NCBI GenBank assembly: GCA_040755095.1
Contig: JBFMBH010000015.1
Coordinates: 1 to 41,882 of the forward strand
From: Thermodesulfobacteriota bacterium
GTDB lineage: Bacteria > Desulfobacterota > Desulfobulbia > Desulfobulbales > JBFMBH01
Length of the DNA stretch: 41,882 nt
Direction: 5' to 3'
Positions 18,506 through 28,355 of the stretch are shown piece after piece; position 1 is the stretch's first letter, and every line of letters begins with the position of its first letter. Both the position numbers and the translations under genes were made by a program. The notes beneath the pieces are model-generated. The model did no database searches. It worked only from the letters and a program-made list of their open reading frames with translations, and was not told the origin of the DNA.

Positions 18506-19453
18506 CTACTTGCCGTTCCGGATCATAAGCGAGGTGAGATCCTGGAAACGGACCACCTGGCCGCCTTTCTCCTTGGCCAAGGCCTCGGCAGCGGCCTTGA
18601 GGCGGAAGGGCAGGGCCTCCGGACCCATGCTGCCCATGACCGAGGAGCCGACCAGGTAGTAGAGCCCGGACGCGTAGTCAAAGCCGCCCTCCGGATAGAC
18701 GGTGACCCAGGCGTCACCAACCTGCTCCTTGGCGCCGCCGAAGTCGGCCGGGTTGTCCAGGTAGCGGACCAGGCAGCTGGTGGAGCAGAAGTGCAGGCGC
18801 TGGCCATCCCTGGTGATGAGCTGGCAGCTGTGCTTCGGGAACTGGGCGGGCTTCATGCCGCAGGTGACGCAGGCGTCCTGCAGGGTCGCCTCCACGATCT
18901 TGCCCTTCTTGAGCCGGTTGGCGGCAATGGTCAGCCGCTCCTCGGGCAGCGTCGTCATGGCCTTGTCCAGGGTCGCAGCGAAGCCCTGCACCTCCCCTCC
19001 GTACTCCTTGCTGAAGGCCTCGGCCTCGTCGCGGCTGGCAAAGGCGATCTTGGAGACCATGCTCATGGTGCCCCTGGCTGTTGAGCCCACCACGTAGCTG
19101 GCGCTGGCGGCATCCACCATCTTCTCCGGCGCCAGATAGACCGCGGCCATGACCGCCTGCGGCTTCTCCCCGGCCTTGGCGGAGACGTCGGCCAGACAGT
19201 GCAGGGAGCAGACGTGGTGCTCGCCATCGGCGATCCTGAAGCTGTGCCTGGTGCGGGCCCACATGTTGAGCCCCATGCCGCAGTTCTCGCACTTGCCTTT
19301 GTCCGTGAACATGGCCGGCTTCATGATGGGGTGCTCCACATCCGGCACCCTGGGGTCTTCGGCCTGCACCCAGGTGCCGGACAGCACCGCCAAACCCACC
19401 ACGAGCAGCACGGTCACGACCATCCCCACCAGCCTTCCGTTCCAGTCCGTCAT
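18506..19453 (-). CDS. Tandem NosL-domain protein, exported
   Basis: About 315 residues. An N-terminal membrane or signal segment ('VGMVVTVLLVVGLAVLSGTWVQA') is followed by two NosL-like domains. Each has a CxxCGM metal site, a second Cys pair, a 'YxVGSxxxGxM' strand and the closing 'EAFSKEYGGEV' / 'EALAKEKGGQVVRF' helix-strand. Domain 1: 'CENCGM' ... 'HHVCSLHC'. Domain 2: 'CVTCGM' ... 'LHFCSTSC'. Single NosL proteins are outer-membrane or periplasmic copper chaperones linked to nitrous-oxide reductase, but no nos gene lies nearby, so a general copper-handling or other redox-metal role is possible. Two ATGs compete; 19453 has better spacing to GGGAGGG than 19459. Confidence 0.85.
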   Translation of the reverse strand: MTDWNGRLVGMVVTVLLVVGLAVLSGTWVQAEDPRVPDVEHPIMKPAMFTDKGKCENCGMGLNMWARTRHSFRIADGEHHVCSLHCLADVSAKAGEKPQAVMAAVYLAPEKMVDAASASYVVGSTARGTMSMVSKIAFASRDEAEAFSKEYGGEVQGFAATLDKAMTTLPEERLTIAANRLKKGKIVEATLQDACVTCGMKPAQFPKHSCQLITRDGQRLHFCSTSCLVRYLDNPADFGGAKEQVGDAWVTVYPEGGFDYASGLYYLVGSSVMGSMGPEALPFRLKAAAEALAKEKGGQVVRFQDLTSLMIRNGK

Positions 19454-19574
19454 CGTCATCGCCCTCCCTCATTGGCTCTTGTTGCCGCCCCTGGGGCCTG
19501 TCCCCCTTCCGGGCCCACCGGCGCCGTGCGGCCGCCGGGCATCGGGTGACCCGGCCAGCGCTCCGCCGTTCGAG

Positions 19575-19604
19575 ATCATCGCCAACGCGGGGGTTGGGTG
19601 TCAA
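19575..19604 (-). promoter_or_regulatory. Possible promoter of the NosL-like gene
   Basis: Read on the minus strand: TTGACA (19604-19599), an 18-nt spacer and GATGAT (19580-19575), about 120 nt before the start. The rest of 19605-19790 shows no gene. Confidence 0.4.
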
Positions 19605-19794
19605 TGGCAAAACAGGGCAGACGGCCCGTTGTGCCCCCATCTGCTCCGGGATGCTGGCGGCTTTTTGGGCCGGGTGGGGGCGACGCATGCGTCGCCCTGC
19701 GGACTGGACCTCTGCTTATCGAATATCCGGACGCAATCCCGGCAAGCGGCGGCCGGGGCCAGCCGGGCCGGCACGTGGCTGCCGCTTTTACGGA

Positions 19795-19840
19795 ATGCTC
19801 ACAACATCTTCATCAAATCGTAACGGATCCGGTCTATCCT
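19795..19840 (+). promoter_or_regulatory. Predicted PhoB box and -10 of pstS
   Basis: Direct repeats with an 11-bp period: ATCTTCA (19806-19812), TCAA, ATCGTAA (19817-19823), and a weaker upstream unit ATGCTCA (19795-19801). A -10-like TATCCT begins at 19835, exactly 11 nt after the last unit, with no -35 element. This is the layout of PhoB-activated promoters and matches the sites before pstC and the PIN-PhoH gene. Confidence 0.7.
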
Positions 19841-19929
19841 TGTCCCAGGCACGACACGGGTGCGGGTGGCGCGGGCACGCGGCTCCCGGCCCGGGCACCC
19901 ATCCATTCACCCTGTTGGAGGAATCGATC

Positions 19930-20916
19930 ATGATGAAAAGCGTGTTGGCGAGAACGGCGATGGTCGCGGGAGCCATGCTCCTGACCGGCCTGGGGGGAGG
20001 CGCCGCCCAGGCGGCCGAGGTCAAGGTGGATGCGGCCATTCCGGCGTACCAGCAGGCCACCGGCGTCGCCGGCAACCTCAACTCCATCGGCTCCGACACC
20101 CTCAACAACCTCATGACCTACTGGGCCGAGGGCTTCCGCAAGGTCTATCCCAACGTCAACATCCAGGTGGAGGGCAAGGGCTCCAGCACCGCCCCCCCGG
20201 CCCTGCTGGCCGGCACCGCCCAGCTGGGCCCCATGTCCCGGCCCATGAAGGCCTCGGAGATGGAGGAGCTGGAAAAGAAGTACGGCGCCAAGCCCACCAG
20301 CATCGGCGTGGCCCTGGACTCGCTGGCGGTGTTCGTGCACAAGGACAACCCGGTGCAGGCGCTGTCCCTGCCAGCGGTGGACGGCATCTTCTCCAAGACC
20401 GGCAAGAGCGGCCATGCGCCGGTGAATACCTGGGGCGAGCTGGGGGTGACCGGCGAGCTGGCCGGCCGGCCCATCAGCCTGTACGGCCGCAACTCTGCCT
20501 CCGGCACCTACGGCTATTTCAAGGAGCACGCCCTGGCAAAGGGTGACTTCAAGGATACGGTGAAGGAGCAGCCGGGGTCGGCGGCAGTGGTCATGGCGAT
20601 CACCGAGGACAAGGCCGCCATCGGCTACTCGGGCATCGGCTATCTGACCTCCGGCGTCAAGGCCCTGGCCCTGTCGGCGGCCGACGGCAAGCCGGCCTTC
20701 GAGCCCACCTACGACAACGTCCTGTCCGGCAAATACCCTTTGAGCCGGATGCTCTACATCTACGTGGTCAAGGATCCGGCCAAGCCCCTGGACAGCCTGG
20801 TGAGCGAATTCCTGCGCTACGCCCTGTCCCAGGAAGGCCAGCAGATCGTGGTCAAGGACGGCTACCTGCCGCTGCCGGCCGCCGTGGTCACCAAGGAGCT
20901 GGCCAAGCTCCAGTGA
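19930..20916 (+). CDS. pstS: Phosphate ABC transporter substrate-binding protein PstS
   Basis: A 328-residue periplasmic phosphate-binding protein. A signal peptide is evident (MMK, then a hydrophobic core 'TAMVAGAMLLTGLGGGAAQA', cleavage near Ala28). Ligand-site segments include 'GSDTLNNLMTYWAEGF', 'GKGSSTAPPALLAG', 'GPMSRPMK' and 'GRNSASGTYGYFKEHAL', which carries the Ser/Arg/Thr phosphate contacts. The C-terminus 'FLRYALSQEGQQIVVKDGYLPLP' is typical. The start is at 19930 with GGAGG 8 nt upstream; a second ATG follows directly. It has its own PhoB-box promoter and is closed by a strong terminator, so it forms a separate transcription unit from pstCAB. Confidence 0.95.
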   Translation: MMKSVLARTAMVAGAMLLTGLGGGAAQAAEVKVDAAIPAYQQATGVAGNLNSIGSDTLNNLMTYWAEGFRKVYPNVNIQVEGKGSSTAPPALLAGTAQLGPMSRPMKASEMEELEKKYGAKPTSIGVALDSLAVFVHKDNPVQALSLPAVDGIFSKTGKSGHAPVNTWGELGVTGELAGRPISLYGRNSASGTYGYFKEHALAKGDFKDTVKEQPGSAAVVMAITEDKAAIGYSGIGYLTSGVKALALSAADGKPAFEPTYDNVLSGKYPLSRMLYIYVVKDPAKPLDSLVSEFLRYALSQEGQQIVVKDGYLPLPAAVVTKELAKLQ

Positions 20917-20974
20917 GCGGGGCCGGAAGAGGCGCCGGCCCGACCCTTGCTGCCCTTCTTCCCACCTTGCCGGA

Positions 20975-21012
20975 GCATCCCCCCGGGGCTTTCCCGGGGG
21001 GATGCTTTTTTT
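20975..21012 (+). terminator. Rho-independent terminator of pstS
   Basis: A 13-bp perfect stem with outer bases GCATCC...GGATGC, a short pyrimidine loop, then seven T (21006-21012). It lies 59 nt after the pstS stop. It may pass some read-through to pstC, but pstC has its own promoter-like site. Confidence 0.9.
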
Positions 21013-21052
21013 GCCCGCACCTGCTTGCCGTCCTTCATCGAAGCCAAATAGA

Positions 21053-21087
21053 ATCGTAATCAAATCTTAACAAGAGACATCTATTGT
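21053..21087 (+). promoter_or_regulatory. Predicted PhoB box and -10 of pstCAB-phoU-phoB
   Basis: ATCGTAA (21053-21059), TCAA, ATCTTAA (21064-21070), then TATTGT at 21082-21087, again 11 nt after the second unit. The four-base linker TCAA is identical to the pstS site. Confidence 0.7.
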
Positions 21088-21157
21088 GGCCTTCGGCCAT
21101 CGGCCGGCTCGGCTTTCGAGCGGCTTTGCACCGCATCAGCCCCGGGACCTTCCACTC

Positions 21158-23410
21158 TTGCCCCAGACACCCTTCGACCCGTCCCTGTTCACGGACCGCC
21201 GCCAGATCCAGCGCCGCCAGCGCCTGGATCGCCTGGCCCGCCAGGTCATCACCCTGGGCGGCATCCTGGTGATCGGCTGCGTGCTCGCCATCATCGTGCT
21301 CATCGCCCGGGTTGCCCTGCCGCTCTTTCTGCCGCCTGCCACGGAGCTGGTCCGGGAAGGCGCCGTCTCCCCGGAGCCGGGGGGAGGGGATGTCCTTCTG
21401 GCCGGGGTGGACGAGACCATGGCCCACGCCTATCTGCTGCGGGCGGACGGCGCTTTTCTGACCTTCCGGCTGGCCGATGGCCAGGAGACCCACCGGGAGC
21501 GGCTCCGCCATCCCGGCGGCGACGAGGCGGCTACGGTGCGCCTGGCCCGGGCCGACCGGCCGCGGCAGGTGGTGGTGCTCTGGAGCGACGGGGCGATCTC
21601 GGTCCTGTCCTTGTCCCTGGCGCCTGTTGGCGAGCGCCCCATCCTGGCGGAGGCGGTGTGGCTGCTGCCCGGTGATGGCGCCGGTCCGGCGGCGGTGCGG
21701 GCGGCCGCTGCCGGCAGCGTCGAGGAGGGCCTGACGGTGGCCGTGCTCCGGGCAGACAACCGCATCCTGGTCCACCGCCGGGGCGTCAAGACCGACCTCT
21801 TCGGCGACCAGCAGGAGGTGCTGGAGACGGCCGAGCTGGCCGTGGAATCGGCGGCCGGGGCGGTGACGGAGCTGGTCCTGAGTGCCGGCGGCGAGGCGCT
21901 TTACGCCGGCACCGCCGGCGGCCGCCTGCTCCATTGGCCTCTGGACGATCTCGAGGATCCCCGGCTGCAGGAATCGGCCGCGGCAGGACCGGATCGGCCG
22001 ATCACGGCCCTGGCCCTGGTGCTCGGCTCCCAGTCCCTGGCCGTGGGCGACGGCCAGGGGGGGCTTGCCACCTGGATGCCGGTGCCCTTCGGCGATGCGC
22101 CGGGGGAGGGCAAACGGCTGCAGCCGATCCACCGCCTGTCCGGCCATGACGGCGCTGTCACCCGCATCATCGCCTCGGAGCGGGACAAGAGCCTCCTGAG
22201 CCTGGATGCCAGCGGCGCGGTCCATCTCGATCACATGACCAGCGAGCGCCGGCTGGTGCGCCTGGACTCCCAGCCGGGCCTCAGCCTCTGGGCCCTGGCG
22301 CCCCGCAACAACGGCCTCCTGGGGGTGGCGGCCGACGGCCGTTACCGGCTGTGGACCGTGGAGATGCCCCACCCGGAGGTCAGCTGGCGGACGCTCTTTG
22401 CGCCGGTGTGGTACGAGGGCTACGACCGGCCGGCCCACGCCTGGCAGTCCTCGGCAGCCAACGACGACTATGAGCCGAAGCTTGGCATTGTGCCCCTCAT
22501 CTTCGGCACCTTCAAAGGCACCCTCTACGCCATGGCCCTGGCCGTGCCTTTGGCCCTTTTGGGCGCGGTCTACATCAGCCAGTTCGCCGGCCACCGCACC
22601 CGGGCCCTGGTCAAGCCGGTGGTGGAGGTGATGGCCTCGGTGCCCTCGGTGGTGCTGGGCTTTCTGGCGGCCCTCTGGCTGGCGCCCCTGGTGGAAGGAT
22701 CCCTGGTGGGCGTGATCCTGGCCACGGCTCTCCTGCCTGCCGCCTTCTTTCTGATCATGATGCTGTGGCGGCTGGCCCAGCGGCATGGGGTCGCCAGCCG
22801 GGCCCGCCCCGGCACCGAGTTCTTGTGGGTGATGCCGGTGATCGTCGCCGTGGTCTGGCTGGGCATCGCTGCCGGGCCGCGTCTGGAGGCGGCCTGGCTC
22901 GGTGACTTCAAGCTCTGGCTCTACGAGCACCTCGGGGTGCGCTACGACCAGCGCAACGCGGTGATCATCGCCTTCGGCCTGGGCTTTTGCGTCATCCCCA
23001 TCATCTTCTCCATCGCCGAGGACGCCCTGTCCAGCATCCCCGGCAGCCTGACCGCCGCCTCCCTGGCCCTGGGCGCCAGCCGCTGGCAGACGGTCTGGAA
23101 GGTCATCCTGCCCTCGGCCAGCCCCGGCATCTTTGCCGGCCTCATGATCGGTCTCGGCCGGGCGGTGGGCGAGACCATGGTGGTGCTGATGGCCACCGGC
23201 AACACAGCGATCATGGATCTGGCGCCCTGGAACGGCATGCGGACCCTGGCCGCCAATATCGCCGTGGAGGTGCCGGAGGCGCCCTTCGGCGGCACCCTGT
23301 ATCGGGTGCTGTTCCTGTGCGCGGTGATCCTCTTCCTCCTGACCTTTGTCATCAACACCACGGCCGAGCTGGTGCGCGAGCGGCTGCGGCGCAAATACGT
23401 GCGCTATTGA
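21158..23410 (+). CDS. pstC: Phosphate ABC transporter permease PstC, large form
   Basis: About 750 residues, more than twice the common ~320. After a cytoplasmic start ('[20 protein letters not shown]') comes one membrane segment ('[28 protein letters not shown]'). A soluble domain of ~350 residues follows, with WD/propeller-like strands ('[17 protein letters not shown]', '[29 protein letters not shown]'). The standard PstC permease core ends the protein ('[18 protein letters not shown]', '[22 protein letters not shown]', '[18 protein letters not shown]'). The same large architecture occurs in some Pseudomonas and Vibrio Pst systems. A GTG at 21086 would extend the frame but overlaps the predicted -10, so a TTG at 21158 is preferred with low certainty. 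Confidence 0.92.
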   Translation: MPQTPFDPSLFTDRRQIQRRQRLDRLARQVITLGGILVIGCVLAIIVLIARVALPLFLPPATELVREGAVSPEPGGGDVLLAGVDETMAHAYLLRADGAFLTFRLADGQETHRERLRHPGGDEAATVRLARADRPRQVVVLWSDGAISVLSLSLAPVGERPILAEAVWLLPGDGAGPAAVRAAAAGSVEEGLTVAVLRADNRILVHRRGVKTDLFGDQQEVLETAELAVESAAGAVTELVLSAGGEALYAGTAGGRLLHWPLDDLEDPRLQESAAAGPDRPITALALVLGSQSLAVGDGQGGLATWMPVPFGDAPGEGKRLQPIHRLSGHDGAVTRIIASERDKSLLSLDASGAVHLDHMTSERRLVRLDSQPGLSLWALAPRNNGLLGVAADGRYRLWTVEMPHPEVSWRTLFAPVWYEGYDRPAHAWQSSAANDDYEPKLGIVPLIFGTFKGTLYAMALAVPLALLGAVYISQFAGHRTRALVKPVVEVMASVPSVVLGFLAALWLAPLVEGSLVGVILATALLPAAFFLIMMLWRLAQRHGVASRARPGTEFLWVMPVIVAVVWLGIAAGPRLEAAWLGDFKLWLYEHLGVRYDQRNAVIIAFGLGFCVIPIIFSIAEDALSSIPGSLTAASLALGASRWQTVWKVILPSASPGIFAGLMIGLGRAVGETMVVLMATGNTAIMDLAPWNGMRTLAANIAVEVPEAPFGGTLYRVLFLCAVILFLLTFVINTTAELVRERLRRKYVRY

Positions 23411-23478
23411 GCGACCGCCGCCGCCGGCCGCTGGCCCGGAGGCGGTGGGCCAGCGGCGTCATACCCGGGAGGGTCGTT

Positions 23479-25092
23479 ATGGACGGGCGACAGCAGAGCC
23501 GGTACTGGCGGGAGGGGGAGCCTTGGGTCTGGCTGAGCGCCACGGCCGTAAGCCTGATCCTGCTCATGGCCACCTGCCTCCTGCTGGTGGTGCTGGCCAA
23601 CGGCCTGGGGGTGTTCTGGCCCCACACCCTCACCCGGCTGGAGATGAGCGGCGGGCCGCCGCTCCTGGGGGAAATCCTCCAGGAGGAGGAGCGGCCGGAC
23701 GGCGGCCGGCGGCTGCAGCTCAAGATCGGCAACCGGGACCTCTATGGCCTGGACTTCCGCTGGGTGCCCGCAGACCAGGTGCAATCGACCGCCACGCCAC
23801 CGGAGGCCCTGGTGCTGGAGCGGCAGGAGTACGGCAACTTCTACGGCTTCATTGCCGGCCTGCGGCTGCCGGCGCTGGGAGCCGCCGCCGCCGGCCAGGA
23901 CGGCTGGCCGGGGCTTGCGGCCGCCCTGGCGCGGGTGGCCAGGGAGCGGCAGGAGCTGACCGCCCGCAGCGAGGGCCTGTCCAAGCTCAACCGCCGGTTG
24001 GCTGCCATCAAGGATCGCCGGCGCTCGCTCCTCTTTGCCGGCCAGAGCCCCGACCAGCCGCAGGTCCTCGAGCTGGAGCGCCAGGAGGCGGAGCTGGCGG
24101 CGCTCTTTGCCAGCCAGGCCGGCGAGCTGTCCCGGCGGACCGCGGCCCTGCGCCAGGACGTGGTGCTCATGCAGGATGCCGCCGGCCGGGAGCGCGAGGT
24201 GCCCCTCCTGGACATCGTCCGGGCCTACCGGCCCAACGCCATGTCGCTGACCGCCAAACTGGGCCTTTACCTGGGCAAGCTCAAGGAGCTCCTGCTGGAC
24301 GATCCCCGGGAGTCCAACACCGAGGGCGGGCTCTTCCCGGCCATCCTGGGCACGGTGATGATGGTCTTTCTCATGAGCCTGTTCTCTTTCCCCTTCGGGG
24401 TCCTGGCCGGGATCTACCTGCGGGAGTATGCCAAGCCCGGGCCGCTCGTGCGGCTGGTGCGGGTGGGGGTGAACAACCTGGCCGGCATCCCCAGCATCGT
24501 CTACGGCATCTTCGGCCTGGGCTTCTTCATCTACGGCCTGGGCGCGGCCATCGACCAGGCCTTCTTCCCGGAGCGGCTGCCCACGCCCACCTTCGGCACC
24601 GGCGGCATCCTCTGGGCCAGCCTGACCCTGGGCCTGCTGACCGTGCCGGTGGTGATCGTGGCCACCGAGGAGGCCCTGGGCGCCATCCCCACCGGCATCC
24701 GCGAGGGCTCCCTGGCCCTGGGCTCCACCCGCTTCCAGACCCTGACCCGCATCCTCGTGCCCATGGCCTCACCCGGGATCATGACCGGCTTCATCCTGGC
24801 CATGGCCCGGGCTGCCGGCGAGGTGGCGCCCCTCATGATCACCGGTGTCGTCAAGCTGGCACCGGCCATGCCCGTGGACGGGGTCTTCCCGTATCTGCAC
24901 CTGGATCGCAAGTTCATGCATCTGGGCTTCCACATCTACGACATCGGCTTCCAGTCGCCCAACGTCGAGGCGGCCAAGCCCATGGTCTTCACCACCACCC
25001 TGCTCCTGGTGGGCATCGTGGTGCTCATGACCAGCGGCGCCATCCTGCTCCGCAACCGCATGCGGCGGCACTACTACGTGAGCGGGGTCTGA
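23479..25092 (+). CDS. pstA: Phosphate ABC transporter permease PstA, large form
   Basis: A 537-residue inner-membrane permease. A first membrane segment ('[25 protein letters not shown]') is followed by a large insert (~residues 50-280) with a coiled-coil stretch ('[28 protein letters not shown]' and '[24 protein letters not shown]'). Then comes the PstA permease core: '[31 protein letters not shown]', '[24 protein letters not shown]' and '[41 protein letters not shown]'. This enlarged form pairs with the enlarged PstC. GGGAGGG at 23467-23473 supports the ATG at 23479, 68 nt after pstC. Confidence 0.95.
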   Translation: MDGRQQSRYWREGEPWVWLSATAVSLILLMATCLLLVVLANGLGVFWPHTLTRLEMSGGPPLLGEILQEEERPDGGRRLQLKIGNRDLYGLDFRWVPADQVQSTATPPEALVLERQEYGNFYGFIAGLRLPALGAAAAGQDGWPGLAAALARVARERQELTARSEGLSKLNRRLAAIKDRRRSLLFAGQSPDQPQVLELERQEAELAALFASQAGELSRRTAALRQDVVLMQDAAGREREVPLLDIVRAYRPNAMSLTAKLGLYLGKLKELLLDDPRESNTEGGLFPAILGTVMMVFLMSLFSFPFGVLAGIYLREYAKPGPLVRLVRVGVNNLAGIPSIVYGIFGLGFFIYGLGAAIDQAFFPERLPTPTFGTGGILWASLTLGLLTVPVVIVATEEALGAIPTGIREGSLALGSTRFQTLTRILVPMASPGIMTGFILAMARAAGEVAPLMITGVVKLAPAMPVDGVFPYLHLDRKFMHLGFHIYDIGFQSPNVEAAKPMVFTTTLLLVGIVVLMTSGAILLRNRMRRHYYVSGV

Positions 25093-25133
25093 GGACCGCC
25101 AAGCGCTCCCCGAGCGAAGGTACTGTTATCGCC

Positions 25134-25922
25134 ATGGCAGAAGGAACAGTCCGTATCGCCACTGTGGGCGATCCGATCATCGTCGTCGACCGCTTCAACC
25201 TCTATTACGGCCAGGCCCAGGCCCTGTTCGACATCGCCTTCGGCATCCCCCGCCACGAGGTGACGGCCTTGATCGGGCCCTCCGGCTGCGGCAAGTCGAC
25301 CCTTCTGCGCTGCTTCAACCGCATGAACGATCTCATTCAGGGGGTGCGGGTGGAGGGCAGTATCCGCATCGAGGGCGAGGATGTCTTCTCCCCGGAGATG
25401 GACGTCATCCGCCTGCGCTGCCGGGCCGGCATGGTCTTCCAGAAGTCGAACCCCTTCCCCAAGTCGGTCTTCGAGAACGTGGTCTACGGCCTCCGGGTGG
25501 CGGGGATCAACGACCGTGCGACCCTGGAGGCGGTGGCCGAGCAGAGCCTGAAGCGGGCGGCCCTGTGGGATGAGGTCAAGGACCGGCTGCGGGAATCGGC
25601 CATGGGGCTGTCCGGCGGCCAGATGCAGCGGCTGTGCATCGCCCGGGCCATCGCCGTGGCGCCGGACGTCATTCTCATGGACGAGCCCTGCTCGGCCCTG
25701 GACCCCCGCTCCACCAGCCAGATCGAGAACCTGATCGCCGAGCTGCGGGGCAGCTACACCATCGTCATCGTCACCCACAACATGCAGCAGGCGGCGCGGG
25801 TCTCCGACTACACCGCCTTCATGTACCTGGGCCGCCTGGTGGAGTACGGCGAGACCAAGCAGGTCTTCACGGTACCGGCCTGCAAGGACACCGAGGACTA
25901 CATCACCGGCCGCTTCGGCTGA
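25134..25922 (+). CDS. pstB: Phosphate ABC transporter ATP-binding protein PstB
   Basis: A 262-residue ABC ATPase that powers phosphate import. Walker A 'GPSGCGKST', Q-loop '[16 protein letters not shown]', signature '[16 protein letters not shown]', Walker B '[13 protein letters not shown]' and the H-loop '[13 protein letters not shown]' are all present. The C-terminal '[26 protein letters not shown]' is typical of PstB. The ATG at 25134 starts the conserved region. Its ribosome site (GAAGG about 8-10 nt upstream) is weak, so translation may depend on coupling to pstA 41 nt upstream. Confidence 0.97.
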   Translation: MAEGTVRIATVGDPIIVVDRFNLYYGQAQALFDIAFGIPRHEVTALIGPSGCGKSTLLRCFNRMNDLIQGVRVEGSIRIEGEDVFSPEMDVIRLRCRAGMVFQKSNPFPKSVFENVVYGLRVAGINDRATLEAVAEQSLKRAALWDEVKDRLRESAMGLSGGQMQRLCIARAIAVAPDVILMDEPCSALDPRSTSQIENLIAELRGSYTIVIVTHNMQQAARVSDYTAFMYLGRLVEYGETKQVFTVPACKDTEDYITGRFG

Positions 25923-25963
25923 GCCCGGGGCAGGCTGGCTCCACAGCACAAGGGGGATGGCGC

Positions 25964-26665
25964 GTGGGCAAGACGCTGAGCGCAAAGCTTGAGGGGCTGC
26001 GGCGGCAGCTCCTGGTCGTGGGGGCCCTGGCGGGCGAGAGCCTGGAGCAGGCCCGGCGGGCCTTCCTGGCCGGGGACGTGGCCCTGGCCCAGGAGGTGCG
26101 CGAGAACGACCGGCTGCTCAACCAGGCGGAGATCGCCCTGGAGGAGAGCTGCCTGGCGGTCCTGGCCCTTTTTCAGCCGGTGGCCGGGGATCTCCGGCAG
26201 GTGATCACCATCCTCAAGATCAACAACGACCTGGAGCGGATCGGCGATCTGTGCGTCAAGATCGCCTTGAAGGTGGCGCCGATGGCGGCGGCAGCCCGGC
26301 TCGGCGGCCAGGCCGGGCCGGCCCAGACGCCGCCGGAGCTGGTGCAGATGTTCGTCAAGGTGGCGGCGCTTCTGAGCCAGAGCCTGGACGCCTTCGTGCA
26401 CTTCGACGTGGATCTGGCGCACCGGGTTCGGCTCTGGGATGACGAGGTGGACCGGATGAAGGGGGCGATCCGGGCCCGGATCGAGGAGATCATGCAGCGC
26501 TCGCCGGAGCGCTATGCCCAGCTCAACATCCTCCTCGGCGTCTCCCGGGGCCTGGAGCGGATCGCCGACCATGCCACGAACATCGCCGAGGATGTCATCT
26601 ACATGCAGCAGGGCGCCATCGTCCGCCACCGGCCGGAGCCGGGCGACGCTGCCGCCGGCGCCTGA
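25964..26665 (+). CDS. phoU: Phosphate-signalling regulator PhoU
   Basis: A 233-residue PhoU of two three-helix repeats. Repeat 1 holds 'QPVAGDLRQVITILKINNDLERIGDLCVKIA' and repeat 2 holds 'YAQLNILLGVSRGLERIADHATNIAEDVIYM'. The E/D-x-x-R-I-x-D metal-binding signatures are in both ('DLERIGDLCVKI' and 'GLERIADHATNIAED'). PhoU couples Pst transporter state to the PhoR/PhoB system and represses the regulon when phosphate is ample. Translation starts with GTG at 25964, preceded by AGGGGGA. It lies 41 nt after pstB and 20 nt before phoB, in one operon. Confidence 0.95.
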   Translation: MGKTLSAKLEGLRRQLLVVGALAGESLEQARRAFLAGDVALAQEVRENDRLLNQAEIALEESCLAVLALFQPVAGDLRQVITILKINNDLERIGDLCVKIALKVAPMAAAARLGGQAGPAQTPPELVQMFVKVAALLSQSLDAFVHFDVDLAHRVRLWDDEVDRMKGAIRARIEEIMQRSPERYAQLNILLGVSRGLERIADHATNIAEDVIYMQQGAIVRHRPEPGDAAAGA

Positions 26666-26685
26666 AAGAGAGAGGGAGGAGCGGC

Positions 26686-27370
<685 letters not shown>

Positions 27371-27381
<11 letters not shown>

Positions 27382-27796
27382 CGCCGGCTGGCCGGCGGCC
27401 GGCGGCCGGCGGCCGACAAGGGAAGGCGCGCCCGCCCGGGGCCGTCTCCGTTTCCTCCTGGCATTCCCGGCACAGGACGGCAAAGGGCAGCACCGCCAGC
27501 CGGCGCCGGTCGATGGGATTCTCACATTCCCGGCAGATCCCGTAGCCACCCCCGGTCAGGCGCGCCAGCGCCTCCTGCACCTGCTGCATGCGAGCCCGGC
27601 AGGCCTCGGCATGACGGATGCTCACATGGTGGATGGAGTCGACCATGGCGCACTCCGCCTCCTCCATGCCGTTGCCCAGCCCGCGGTCACTCCGGCCACC
27701 CTCCTTGATCTCTTCCCTGAAGGCGTCGATCCGGGCAGAAAAGGCCTGGGCGGCCTGCCGCAGCTCTTGGAGCTTCTCCGCGATGTCAGGCTCCAT
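27371..27796 (-). CDS. DksA/TraR-family zinc-finger protein
   Basis: About 141 residues. A helical coiled coil ('DIAEKLQELRQAAQAFSARIDAFREEIKEGG', then 'HAEACRARMQQVQEALARLTGGGYG') is followed by a C4 zinc finger, 'CRECENPIDRRRLAVLPFAVLCREC'. This is the DksA/TraR plan; family members bind RNA polymerase's secondary channel, some in the stringent response. The tip lacks the canonical Asp pair and may be a divergent paralog. The start at 27796 ('MEPDIAEKL') has GAGGAG about 8 nt upstream and is preferred over 27826. The Pro/Ala/Arg-rich tail overlaps phoB antisense and is probably unstructured. Confidence 0.8.
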
Positions 27797-27826
27797 GGAG
27801 ACGTCTCCTCGTGGTCTGGTGGGCAT

Positions 27827-28045
27827 TCAGGCCGCCACCGGGTCGGTGTGGCCTCCGGTCGGGGGGATAGGCGACGCTTGCGGGCGGGCCATGGCCGCCG
27901 GCCGGAAGGGACAGCCGCTGCCGCTGCCACAGCGCCGGCTCAGCTCAGCGAGACTGGGGATGTAGGTGCAGCTGCGGGCGGTGCAGCACGAAACAGCCCA
28001 GCCGCCCTCGCCGGTGTCGTAGCGCTTCAAGAATCGGCATTCCAT
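27827..28045 (-). CDS. Small Cys-rich protein
   Basis: A 72-residue protein: 'MECRFLKRYDTGEGGWAVSCCTARSCTYIPSLAELSRRCGSGSGCPF', then a loose tail. Eight Cys fall in the N-terminal 47 residues, spaced like a small metal or redox-binding fold. Similar short 'C..L......YIPSL.EL...C.....CPF' proteins occur in Desulfobacterota-type genomes; their function is not known to me. GAGGA about 6 nt upstream supports the ATG at 28045 over the longer frame from 28135. The ORF ends 30 nt before the DksA-like gene on the same strand, so the two may be co-transcribed. Confidence 0.6.
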   Translation of the reverse strand: MECRFLKRYDTGEGGWAVSCCTARSCTYIPSLAELSRRCGSGSGCPFRPAAMARPQASPIPPTGGHTDPVAA

Positions 28046-28193
28046 GGCATTCCTCGCAGGATGGCTGGGGATGGGGAGGCCGGCAGCCTCGACGATTCGT
28101 GTCCAGCATACGGCCCTTGTGTCAGGATTGGGCAAGGAGGTGGTGAGGATTTCGTTAATGCCCCTGGCCCCTACCGCGGGTCCTTCACGGACA

Positions 28194-28237
28194 ATTGATC
28201 AAACCTTCATCCCTCCTTCATCTGGCCCGGGCATAGT
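28194..28237 (+). promoter_or_regulatory. Predicted PhoB box and -10 of the PIN-PhoH gene
   Basis: CTTCATC (28205-28211), CCTC, CTTCATC (28216-28222): a perfect 7-4-7 direct repeat, with a weaker third unit ATTGATC at 28194-28200. Aligned to the pstS site, the last unit ends at 28220 and CATAGT starts at 28232, the same 11-nt spacing. The transcript would have a leader of about 115 nt. Other parts of 28046-28355 show no gene. Confidence 0.55.
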
Positions 28238-28355
28238 GAGCCATGGCCGATTCCTTCCCGCCCGCCATTTCCCGGCCTGACCGCCTGGTTTTCCCGCCCT
28301 GCTTTCGTGTCGAGCCGCGCCGTCCGACATCGCCGGCAACCCTCCAGGAGACCCC

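Noticed and set aside
27384-27416. GGCCGGC tandem run as a terminator of phoB
   Set aside because: Self-complementary but without a T-tract, and it codes for the tail of the DksA-like protein; too weak to call.
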